Origin: Paraburkholderia sp. D15
GTDB taxonomy: Bacteria > Pseudomonadota > Gammaproteobacteria > Burkholderiales > Burkholderiaceae
Length of the DNA: 64,000 nucleotides
Direction: 5' to 3'
Assembly: GCF_029910215.1 (NCBI RefSeq)
Contig: NZ_CP110397.1
Location: 248,001 to 312,000, forward strand
Shown: in pieces, positions 19,087 through 26,783 of the stretch
How positions within the stretch are numbered: the first letter of the stretch is position 1
Layout: each line of letters opens with the position of its first letter
Notes under the pieces: generated by a model
The model's input: only the letters and a program-made list of their open reading frames with translations
Told to the model about the DNA's origin: nothing
The model's database searches: none
Program-made: the position numbers and the translations under genes

Positions 19087-20299
19087 TGCGATTCTGAAAG
19101 GCATGCGGATTGTTGAGGCGTCGGCGTTCGTCGCGGCGCCGCTCGGCGGCATGACGCTCGCGCAATTGGGCGCCGAAGTGATCCGCATCGACCCGCTCGC
19201 GGGCGGCCTCGATTATCGGCGCTGGCCGGTCACGGCGGACAACACAAGCCTCTTCTGGTGCGGGCTCAACAAGTCGAAGAAGTCCGTCACGCTCGACCTC
19301 GCGAGTGAGGAGGGGCGCGAACTTGCTGCCGCGCTCGTTACTGCGCCCGGTCCGGATGCGGGCATCCTGCTCACCAACTTTCCGCCGCGCGCCTTTCTCG
19401 ACTATGACGCCTTGAAGGCACGTCGTGCCGACCTGATCCAGTTGACCATCACCGGTGACCGGCATGGCCGTTCGGCCGTCGATTACACGGTCAATCCGAG
19501 GATCGGCATTCCTTACCTCACCGGCAGTGGCACCCCCGACGAAGTGTGCAATCACGTGCTGCCGGCCTGGGACCTCGTTACAGGCAACCTCGCCGCACTT
19601 GGCATTCTCGCGGCCGAGCGCAGCCGCCGGCAAACCGGTGCGGGCCAGCACGTGAAACTTGCGCTTGAGGACGCGGCGCTTGCCGTGATGGGCCATCTCG
19701 GCTTTCTCGCCGAAGCGCAACTCGGCAACCAACGCGAGCGTGCGGGCAACGATCTGTTCGGCGCGTTCGGCCGTGACTTTCTCACCGCCGACGGCCAGCG
19801 CGTCATGATCGTCGGGCTTACCGCGAAGCAATGGAGATCACTCTGCGCGGCCACAGGCCTCGCCGACAATATCGATGGGCTCGGCAAGTCACTCAATCTC
19901 GATCTGCAGCAAGAGGGTGACCGTTTTATCGCACGTGCTCATCTTGCCGCGCTTTTTGCGCCGTGGTTCGAAGCACGAACGCTGGCTGATGTCGCCTCGG
20001 CGTTTGATGCCCATGCAGTCTGCTGGAGCCGATATCAGACCGTGCGCGAACTGGTGGCGACCGATCCGGAATGTTCGCTGGCGAATCCCCTGTTCTCAGC
20101 GGTCGTTCAGCCGGGAGTGGGCGAGCTGCTTGCGCCAGGGAGTCCGCTTGCATTCTCCGCATTCCCACGCGCGGCGGTCCAGCCCGCGCCGCGTCTTGGT
20201 GAACACACAGAACAGGTGCTCACAGACGTGCTGGGCCTGTCGAGCGCGCAACTGGGCGGATTGATCGATCGCAAAATCGCGGGCCACTCGCCGGCTTAA
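19076..20299 (+). CDS. CaiB/BaiF CoA-transferase, mesaconyl-CoA C1-C4 CoA transferase-like
   Basis: 407 residues from ATG 19076 (frame open upstream inside the dehydrogenase). Class III CoA-transferase fold with LKGMRIVEASAFVAAPLGG, GAEVIRIDPLAGGLDYRRWP, and SLFWCGLNKSKKSVTLDL. It lacks the usual formyl/succinyl-transferase signatures. GIPYLTGSGTPDEVCNHVLP and the ~409-residue size resemble the 2-methylfumaryl-CoA isomerase (Mct) of the 3-hydroxypropionate bi-cycle. Mct moves CoA within mesaconyl-CoA from C1 to C4, preparing it for the C4 hydratase. Its 11-base overlap with the methylsuccinyl-CoA-dehydrogenase-like gene supports that role. Ordinary intermolecular transfer is the alternative. 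Confidence 0.82.
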   Translation: MLPDAILKGMRIVEASAFVAAPLGGMTLAQLGAEVIRIDPLAGGLDYRRWPVTADNTSLFWCGLNKSKKSVTLDLASEEGRELAAALVTAPGPDAGILLTNFPPRAFLDYDALKARRADLIQLTITGDRHGRSAVDYTVNPRIGIPYLTGSGTPDEVCNHVLPAWDLVTGNLAALGILAAERSRRQTGAGQHVKLALEDAALAVMGHLGFLAEAQLGNQRERAGNDLFGAFGRDFLTADGQRVMIVGLTAKQWRSLCAATGLADNIDGLGKSLNLDLQQEGDRFIARAHLAALFAPWFEARTLADVASAFDAHAVCWSRYQTVRELVATDPECSLANPLFSAVVQPGVGELLAPGSPLAFSAFPRAAVQPAPRLGEHTEQVLTDVLGLSSAQLGGLIDRKIAGHSPA

Positions 20300-20338
20300 A
20301 GCGAACCCTACCTCCATTTTCGTACACGCGCCTCGCGG

Positions 20339-21622
20339 ATGCAAACCGCGGCGCAAGGAGTCTTCTTGCTTACCGATTCATTGCCCGACCTCACGCCCTA
20401 CCTGCGCGGAGGCGATACCGTCATGTGGGGACAGGCGACTGCCGAACCGCTGACCCTCACGCGCGCGCTAGTCGCACAGCGGGCGCATTTCGGGTGCCTT
20501 GACCTCTTTCTTGGAATTGACCTGAGCGGCACAATCCGAACGGAACACACCGACCATTTCCGCTTCATGAGCTATTGTGGCGCGGGGGGCAATCGGGCGC
20601 TCGCCAAGGCGGGGCTGCTCGACATCATCCCGGCGCCTTATTCGCTGCTGCTGCGCGAGCTTGCACGCGCGGGCATGGGTATCGACGTCGTTCTTGTGCA
20701 GGTCGCCGAGGCCGATGAAGACGGCATGCACAGCCTCGGTCTGGCAAACGATTTGCTGATCGCGGCCATCGAGCAGGCGCGAGTGGTAATCGCCGAGGTG
20801 AACCCGAATGTGCCGCGCACCTACGGCGAGCGTCGGTTACGCCCGGACGAGATTGACGCGTTCGTTCCTGCCGCCTTTGCGCCGCTCGAAACAGCGTCTA
20901 GCGTTCCGTCGCCTCAAGAAGAACGCATAGCGGAGCACGTTGCTTCACTTGTCGAAGATGGCGCAACGCTGCAGGTCGGGCTTGGGGGCGTCGCAGAAGC
21001 GACCCTCAGGCGATTGACCGACCGTAAGGATTTGGGCATTCACTCGGGCATTGTTGGCGATGCGCTGGTCGATCTGGCGGAGTCCGGTGCGCTCACGAAC
21101 GCGCGCAAAGGGCGCAATACCGGCAGAAGCGTCGCGGGTATCCTGATGGGGACGAAGCGGCTCTATGCCTACGCCAACCGCAACCCCGATATCCAGCTGC
21201 GTGGCACCGACGAAACGCACGGTGCAGAAGCGTTGAGTTCGATCGAGCGCTTTGTCGCGATCAATTCCGCGATCGAAGTCGACCTGACGGGCCAGGCGAA
21301 CTCTGAAGTCGCAAACGGCGACTATATTGGGGCGGTGGGGGGCGCGCCCGATTTTCTGCGCGCGGCGCATCGGAGCCGCGGGGGCATCCCGGTGATCGCG
21401 CTGCGTTCGACGGCGGGCGAACGATCACGTATTGTCGCATCGTTGTCCGGGCCCGCAAGCACGGCGCGCTGCGACGCCGGTGTGATCGTGACCGAGAACG
21501 GTATTGCGGACCTGCGTGGCTGCTCACTGACGGAACGCATGCGGCGCATGATCGCGATAGCGGCACCGCAACATCGCGAGCAGCTTGAATGCCGGTCGCA
21601 GTTAATGGGCAACAGCCCATGA
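20339..21622 (+). CDS. Class I CoA-transferase (acetyl-CoA hydrolase/4-hydroxybutyrate CoA-transferase family)
   Basis: 427 residues, normal for the family. Blocks: GGDTVMWGQATAEPLTLTRA, LDLFLGIDLSGTIRTEHTDH, RMSY-like FMSYCGAGGNRALAKAG, VLVQVAEADEDGMHSLGLAN, and the catalytic region RFVAINSAIEVDLTGQANSE with the nucleophilic Glu that carries the CoA. Late block GVIVTENGIADLRGCSLTER. It should exchange CoA between acetyl- or succinyl-CoA and a free acid. As third gene after the dehydrogenase and the C1-C4 transferase, it is a good candidate for activating methylsuccinate, mesaconate or itaconate. The start could also lie slightly downstream (TTG at LLTDSLPDL). Confidence 0.85.
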   Translation: MQTAAQGVFLLTDSLPDLTPYLRGGDTVMWGQATAEPLTLTRALVAQRAHFGCLDLFLGIDLSGTIRTEHTDHFRFMSYCGAGGNRALAKAGLLDIIPAPYSLLLRELARAGMGIDVVLVQVAEADEDGMHSLGLANDLLIAAIEQARVVIAEVNPNVPRTYGERRLRPDEIDAFVPAAFAPLETASSVPSPQEERIAEHVASLVEDGATLQVGLGGVAEATLRRLTDRKDLGIHSGIVGDALVDLAESGALTNARKGRNTGRSVAGILMGTKRLYAYANRNPDIQLRGTDETHGAEALSSIERFVAINSAIEVDLTGQANSEVANGDYIGAVGGAPDFLRAAHRSRGGIPVIALRSTAGERSRIVASLSGPASTARCDAGVIVTENGIADLRGCSLTERMRRMIAIAAPQHREQLECRSQLMGNSP

Positions 21623-21859
21623 GCGGATAGCGCCTATTTCTTGACGCAGAGCGCGATGGGCTGCGTGCCTAGGGCCGGTGCGCCTTCACTCGCGATTCAA
21701 TTTGGCAACACCACGGCAGAAATTCTGTTACGCCCTTCAACAGTTGACAACTTTATTTCGCTGTCCACAAGCGATTGTTTCCACTGTGCTTTTCGTTAAG
21801 GAGCCGCACTGGCTGCTGCGGTTGACAGTTTTATTGGCGAAGTTGTGACATCTTTATTG
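21623..21859. repeat. Three short repeats (core GACA-N2-TTTATT), possible transposon end
   Basis: Within a gene-free gap, three copies occur in the same direction: TTGACAACTTTATTTCGC (from 21744), TTGACAGTTTTATTGGCG (from 21822) and TGTGACATCTTTATTGCGG (from 21845). They share GACA, two variable bases and TTTATT. The last copy ends right where a truncated LysR gene begins. Clustered repeats of this kind are found at the ends of Tn7/Tn552-like transposons, where they bind the transposase; a regulator's operator array is the alternative. No partner end was found in the window. Confidence 0.35.
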
Positions 21860-22377
21860 CGGTCTACGCTATCCGCCACACTACGACCGCGCCGCAAACG
21901 CACGTCGCGTGGAAGCTTTGCGAAACGCGCTCGCTGCTCGTCGCAAGCCGTAACTATCTGGAACAGCGCGGCACGCCCGAGCATCCTGACGCGCTCGTCG
22001 ATCACGACTGCCTGTGCTATCTGCGCGGCAGCGAGCCGACCGCATGGAGCTTCGAATCGTATGACCGGCGTCGCGCACGCGTGAGCGTGCCGGTGCGCGG
22101 CTGTTTCGCGGCGAACAATAGTGAAGCAATGCGGGAGGCGGCACTAGGCGGGCTCGGCATCGCGCTGCTGCCCGACTTCAGTGCCCAACGCGACATCGAC
22201 GCGGGCCGCCTCGTTCCACTGCTCAGTGGATGGCGACCGTCGGGCGCATTCGGTCACTCGATCTTCGCGATTCGGCCCTACAGCCCGATCGTGCCGAGCG
22301 CGGTACGCGCGCTCGTGCAGTTTCTGAGGCAGGCGCTGAGCTGCGGATTTTCGTCAGCATCACCGGCCATCCGTTAG
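21860..22377 (+). pseudogene. LysR-family regulator, effector-domain fragment only
   Basis: The frame reads YAIRHTTTAPQTHVAWKLCE, then TRSLLVASRNYLEQRGTPEH, DHDCLCYLRG and MREAALGGLGIALLPDFSAQ, ending at 22377. This is the C-terminal half of a LysR effector-binding domain. The helix-turn-helix and the first lobe are missing, and the fragment starts immediately after the repeat cluster, which suggests truncation by a past insertion or deletion. It has no plausible start codon. Confidence 0.7.
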
Positions 22378-22476
22378 ACCAAGTGTCGTTTCTACGACGT
22401 CAAAATATAGCGGGGATGCTTACTGCAGAGCTTAGCAAGCATTGCAGGGCCAGTCAGTGCGTGAGAGCCTCAGCCG

Positions 22477-22910
22477 GTGCTCGCCCGCGCCGGTAGAACA
22501 ACAACGCCAGACCAGCTGAGCCACTTACGGCGCGTACGGCCGGCGCATCGCAGCGGCGGATATATTCCAGCCATGGCGGTGCGTGGGGTCTGGTCTTCGG
22601 CCAACATCGGTTCATCTATCCGGACTTCCAGTTCAATCGCTTGGGCGCCCTCCAAAAAAATGTCGCTGAACTTCTCGCCGCCCTACCGACGGCCGACGAC
22701 GATCTCGGAGGATGGCGACGTGCTTTCCGGCTCTACTCTCCCCATGCATTGCTCGACGGGCAGACGCCGGCAGACGTATTTGCGAATGACCCCGTTCGCG
22801 TGATCCGCATCGCAAGGGCGGAATTTCTGAGCGATCCAGGGACGGCCTGGGGAACCTGCAACCAGAGGAGAGCGACGCTGGCCCCGGTTCGAACGGGGCA
22901 TCCCCTATGA
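22477..22910 (+). pseudogene. Antitoxin-like protein (MbcA/ParS/Xre type), frameshifted
   Basis: Two adjacent frames together give one protein. The first (from 22477) reads LARAGRTTTPDQLSHLRRV, like the helix-turn-helix lead of such antitoxins. From about 22590 another frame gives VFGQHRFIYPDFQFNRLG, VAELLAALPTADDD, GWRRAFRLYSPHALLDGQ and TPADVFANDPVRVIRIARAE. That is the toxin-binding end typical of MbcA/ParS-like antitoxins. It ends at 22910 and overlaps the next gene by ATGA. One small indel separates the two frames. Toxin partners usually follow directly, but the next gene was not recognised as a RES toxin. Confidence 0.5.
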
Positions 22911-23193
22911 CCCGGGACGACCGGCAGGCTCTGCAGCGAGGCCTGCGTGTGGTGCAAGACGCTGGCGAGCCATACGCTGTGCGGATCGCCGACGTGCCCC
23001 GGCGCTTGCAGGGCGTACTTGGGGAGTGGTGGCGCATGTTGCGCCCGCCATCGTTGGGCCCGGATGGGGCCACGACTGAATTTACGTCTGGGACCGGTCC
23101 GACTGGCTCTACGGGCGGGTGCCGGATCTCTCCTATAACGCGACCGCGGCAGGACATTACATTGGCAGCACCTGTCCCGAAGGCAAGCCATGA
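22907..23193 (+). pseudogene. Unrecognised ~95-residue protein, probable frameshift
   Basis: Starts at ATG 22907 (overlapping the previous stop by ATGA) as MTRDDRQALQRGLRVVQDAG, then EPYAVRIADVPRRLQGVLGE and WWRMLRPPSLGPDG. Near 23092 a shift into another frame yields SDWLYGRVPDLSYNATAAGH and ends at 23193, where it overlaps the next small gene by ATGA. The coupling on both sides supports the shifted reading. No family recognised; it occupies the position of a toxin after an antitoxin-like gene, which is suggestive only. Read unshifted, the frame runs to 23203. Confidence 0.4.
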
Positions 23194-23348
23194 GCATGCA
23201 TAGCATCGAAAGCGACAAGCGGTACTGCCACGCGCTCGAAGCCGTATCGATGCAGAGTGAGCTTTGTCGGGCGCGCGGCTGTTCAACTGATCAAGCGGTT
23301 CGGGCCAAGATTCATGCAGAACCTCGTCCCCTCAAAATGACTCGTTGA
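23190..23348 (+). CDS. Small 52-residue protein, coupled to the preceding gene
   Basis: Reading from ATG 23190 gives MSMHSIESDKRYCHALEAVS, MQSELCRARGCSTDQAVRAK and a short basic tail ending at the TGA of 23346-23348. The start overlaps the stop of the preceding frame (ATGA). The sequence is hydrophilic, predicted mostly helical, with two cysteines. I do not recognise it. The arrangement makes a three-gene translationally coupled cassette whose first two members are damaged. Confidence 0.4.
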   Translation: MSMHSIESDKRYCHALEAVSMQSELCRARGCSTDQAVRAKIHAEPRPLKMTR

Positions 23349-23764
23349 CGCGGGACGACGAAATCAGGAAGGCAGAGAATGAGCACCTTAGTCGCTAGGA
23401 AGTGGTCAAGACGATCGAGAACGCACTCGAATCCCGGTCGACGCCTGCTGCGTTCACTATCCCGAGCCTCGGTTGCCATCTGCAGGATAGTTTTGCTTCG
23501 CAGCGGTAGCCCCAACGTGCATCTACCGCATGGGATCCATTCCGCTTGATCGTGCCGACGCGAATCTCGCCAGTTACCGCTCGAACACTGGCTGTGTTTG
23601 TTAGGCGCCAATTGTTGCGAGTTCGGCACCGTGCCTGCTTGCGGCCACTGACAGAATCGAGGGTTTGAGCGCACTGGGTTGCTGGAAGGGTGACGCGCAC
23701 ATTTCCGCAAAATGGAATTATGATGGCGTTCAATCGAGAATGAAGAACAGCACGGAGAGACCGC
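23349..23764. other. Gene-free stretch before the LysR gene
   Basis: About 415 bases with only short overlapping frames on both strands and none with a recognisable product. The end (from about 23700) must hold the promoter of the following LysR gene. Confidence 0.4.
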
Positions 23765-24706
23765 GTGGATCGATGGAGAGAGGTTGAGGTATTCGTTCAG
23801 ACTGCGGAGCTTGGGAGCCTTTCAAAAGCGGCCGAAGCGTTGGGTATGTCGAACGCGGCGGCCAGTCGGCATCTTTCGGCTCTTGAGGAACGGCTTGGCG
23901 CCCGCTTGATCCATCGAAGTACCCGACGGCTGACGCTTTCCGAAGTAGGCGAGAGTTATTACCGTAACTGTAAGACCGTCCTGGTTGACATGCGTGACGC
24001 CGACACCGCGGTTAGCGCCACGAGCCTGAATCCTACCGGGGTCCTTCGAATATCGGCATCGCTGTTTTTCTCAGTTCATATCGCGCCGCTTCTCGATCAA
24101 TACACGGCGCGGTATCCGAACGTCACTGTTCATGTCGAGGTGGCGAACCGCTACTACGATCTGGTGGACAACAATATCGACGTGGCGATCCGAGCGCGGG
24201 AGTACGAGAACGATTCCGCCATTACAATCCGCCGGCTGGCCCAAACCCGCCGAGTCCTTACCGTTTCACCCGATTATCGGAACAAGCACGGGGTGCCGGA
24301 TTCGGTCGAAGCGCTCTCAAGCCGACCGATGCTCATCTACACCTATGACAACACTCCAAATGATCTCGTCTTTCGCCGCGGCGAAGAAACGGCGCAGGTG
24401 CGAGTGAAAGGTTTGCTTGAGTCCAATGACGGCCATGTGCTGCGAGCCGCCGCCCTCAAAGGCATGGGTATCCTAGTGCAGCCGAAATGCTTAGTCTACG
24501 ACGATTTGACTGCAGGACGCTTGATTTCTGTTCTCGACGAATGGGACCTACCACGTTTGCAGATCAACTTAGCCTTCCAAAGTCGCCGGCACATGTCAGC
24601 GAAGGTCCGAACCTTCATTGATTTCCTGGTAGAGCACTTCCGCCAGATGGACTACGAAGGAAAATGGACGAGCTTCGATCAAAAGCCGTCTAGGGCCTCG
24701 AAATAG
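23765..24706 (+). CDS. LysR-family transcriptional regulator of the hydroxyquinol island
   Basis: 313 residues from a GTG start with CGGAGAGA upstream. N-terminal HTH: VFVQTAELGSLSKAAEALGM, SNAAASRHLSALEERLG; effector domain from about residue 90 (GVLRISASLFFSVHIAPLLD) to the end, with LKGMGILVQPKCLVYDDL. The layout is that of the DsdC/CrgA-like branch common in Burkholderia. It is intact and oriented toward the SnoaL, SMP-30, MFS, porin and dioxygenase genes downstream, so it likely regulates that island. Effector unknown. Confidence 0.9.
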   Translation: MDRWREVEVFVQTAELGSLSKAAEALGMSNAAASRHLSALEERLGARLIHRSTRRLTLSEVGESYYRNCKTVLVDMRDADTAVSATSLNPTGVLRISASLFFSVHIAPLLDQYTARYPNVTVHVEVANRYYDLVDNNIDVAIRAREYENDSAITIRRLAQTRRVLTVSPDYRNKHGVPDSVEALSSRPMLIYTYDNTPNDLVFRRGEETAQVRVKGLLESNDGHVLRAAALKGMGILVQPKCLVYDDLTAGRLISVLDEWDLPRLQINLAFQSRRHMSAKVRTFIDFLVEHFRQMDYEGKWTSFDQKPSRASK

Positions 24707-24984
24707 GTCAGCCAACACGTTGGTCGGTGGAAACGTCTGACGCACATATCCTCAACCCTGTCTTTTGACTAGTTCGGGTTGCACCGCGCTCCAAGTCACC
24801 GCTGCTTTTTCCGCGTAGCGCAAATGACATTTTACACTATCGGCTTTATCCGGACGCAATGTCCAAAGTAAAGTACGGACATGCCAATTGACATCTAGGC
24901 TCATCCCCAATTGGTATGTAGTGCACTACTGCGTTTAGCGGCTGGTAAAAAGGCCCACCGTGGTCATTGAAATTGGAGAAAACC

Positions 24985-25485
24985 ATGACGGAAAGGGATA
25001 TCGAGGACCTGAAGGTTCGCCTCCAGGCTCTCGAGGATCGCAACGCGATAGTCGATACGCTAAACCAGTATGGCCAGGCGCTCGACTACGGCGACTTCGA
25101 TCGTTTGGTCGACGTCTTCACTAAGGACGCGATCCGCGAGACGAAGCGGCTCGATGGTTCCGTCAATCGCTGGGAGGGCGAAGCCGGGACGATCGATTTT
25201 GCGAGGCGCCATTCGCATGCACCGGATCTATACCACAAGCATTTGGCCTTTAATCCGCAGGTCGCGATTGACGGTAATACCGCTAAAGTGGTGAGCTATA
25301 TGTTCCGCTTCGACCCCCGAGAAGGCGAGCCATCGTTTATCTGGGGGATGGGCCGGTATCTCGACAAGATGCGCCGTGAGCCGGACGGCAAGTGGCGCAT
25401 CTCGCATCGCGTGTCGGAAATTGAAGATCAATGGCCGGGTCGCTTCGCCTTGATCGGCGGTCCGGGTTCCAAACCGGCGGACTAG
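24985..25485 (+). CDS. SnoaL/NTF2-like small enzyme
   Basis: 166 residues from ATG 24985, which follows TTGGAGAAAACC; an upstream in-frame ATG at 24967 has no ribosome site. NTF2-like cone fold features: LEDRNAIVDTLNQYGQALDY, GDFDRLVDVFTKDA, PQVAIDGNTAKVVSYMFRFD and DGKWRISHRVSEIEDQW. Bacterial SnoaL-like proteins act as dehydratases, isomerases or accessory subunits for ring-modifying enzymes. It is followed 13 bases later by an SMP-30 lactonase gene. No active-site assignment possible. Confidence 0.75.
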   Translation: MTERDIEDLKVRLQALEDRNAIVDTLNQYGQALDYGDFDRLVDVFTKDAIRETKRLDGSVNRWEGEAGTIDFARRHSHAPDLYHKHLAFNPQVAIDGNTAKVVSYMFRFDPREGEPSFIWGMGRYLDKMRREPDGKWRISHRVSEIEDQWPGRFALIGGPGSKPAD

Positions 25486-25498
25486 TGGAGCTTAGAGA

Positions 25499-26419
25499 AT
25501 GCGACACGTGGCGCTTCATTCCGGCTTTGAGCAACTGATCGATCTAGACAGCGCTCCTCGGCAAATCGGAACTGGCTACATCTGGGTCGAGGGGCCGGTG
25601 TGGCATCCAACCGATCATTATCTTCTTTTCTCGGATATTCCTGGCGACGTGCGTCGCCGCTGGGATAAGAACGGGGTCGTTGAAGTGAAGCGGCCAAGCC
25701 GAAATGGCAACGGTATGACCTACGATCGCGCTTTGAATCTTTTGGTGTGCGAGCAAGCCGACTTCGCTGTCACGCGCTATTCGCCGGATGGAACGCGCGT
25801 CAAGCTGGCGACTCATTTCGAGGGGCGCGCACTGAACAGCCCGAATGACATTGTAGTTCACCTCGATGGATCGATTTACTTCACCGACCCGCTCTACGGC
25901 CGTATGCCTGAATTCGGTGGCCTGCCCATTCCGGCCGAGCTTGATTTCCAAGGTGTTTACCGAATTGAACCGGGCGGCGGTGAGCCGCAGCTTCTCGTAG
26001 ATCGAGAAACCTTTGATCAGCCCAACGGACTCTGTTTCTCGCCCGACGAAAAGCTACTCTATGTCAACGACACTGAGCAGACGAATATCCGTGTCTACGA
26101 TGTCCGGCCAGACGGTTCTCTGGCCAATGGTCGCATTTTCGCGGAGAGCATCGTGCAAGAAGATGTCCCCGGCTTACCGGACGGTATGAAATGCGATGAG
26201 GCGGGCAATGTCTGGGTGACCGCACCTGGCGGCCTTTGGGTTTATTCAGCAATGGGCCGATTGATTGGAAAGATCCAAATACCTGAGCGCGTTGGCAACA
26301 TCCATTGGGGCGGACCGGACTGGCGGACGCTGTTCGTCGCCGCGTCTTCGTCTATCTACATGCTCGAGACAAAGATCCGACCGCGGAGAGAGCCTTTCAT
26401 GCTTGAGTCCGTGACTTGA
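25499..26419 (+). CDS. SMP-30/gluconolactonase-like lactonase
   Basis: 306 residues of the six-bladed propeller lactonase family, closer to gluconolactonase than the copy at 6.9 kb. Metal-site blocks: YIWVEGPVWHP near residue 24 (Glu), LNSPNDIVVHLDGSIYFTDP (Asn), QPNGLCFSPDEKLLYVND and GLPDGMKCDEAGNVWVTAP (Asp). The cytoplasmic or secreted location is undefined; there is no signal peptide. It probably opens a lactone in the pathway fed by the neighbouring MFS importer. The ATG follows CTTAGAGA. Confidence 0.85.
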   Translation: MRHVALHSGFEQLIDLDSAPRQIGTGYIWVEGPVWHPTDHYLLFSDIPGDVRRRWDKNGVVEVKRPSRNGNGMTYDRALNLLVCEQADFAVTRYSPDGTRVKLATHFEGRALNSPNDIVVHLDGSIYFTDPLYGRMPEFGGLPIPAELDFQGVYRIEPGGGEPQLLVDRETFDQPNGLCFSPDEKLLYVNDTEQTNIRVYDVRPDGSLANGRIFAESIVQEDVPGLPDGMKCDEAGNVWVTAPGGLWVYSAMGRLIGKIQIPERVGNIHWGGPDWRTLFVAASSSIYMLETKIRPRREPFMLESVT

Positions 26420-26783
26420 AGAAGACGCACAGGTGACGCCAATCGTGGCCACAAGTGGTCTACAAGATCGAAGCGAAGTCTGCTTCCTTCTTGACCAGTC
26501 GTGGCGCAGTCATCCAGAAGGGTAATTGGAGTTGCGCTGTCTGAGTTGTCTGCCGGGTCTGCTGCGGCGTCCGGTAACCCGAAGGTGAGACACAGTATCA
26601 GTTAGGACAACGGATGACAAATGCGAAGTTTTCGATTTATGTCGGCTTAGCCCAGCCGAAAAATAGTGCCACCAAGGTGATTCGTGGCCTGCAAAAAGAT
26701 GCAACGAGCTTATTACGGCAATGGAGCGGCGCATCAATAAAGCTTCGCCTGTACATAATGCATATATACATACCAGGAGACAC
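26420..26783. promoter_or_regulatory. Intergenic region before the MFS gene
   Basis: About 360 bases with no convincing gene on either strand. It is more AT-rich near its end (CATATATACATACC just before the MFS ribosome site) and is the likely promoter region of the MFS and porin genes. Confidence 0.3.

Noticed and set aside
22907..23193. RES-domain toxin after the antitoxin-like gene
   Set aside because: The position fits but none of the conserved Arg/Glu/Ser blocks of RES toxins could be found, and the length is too short.
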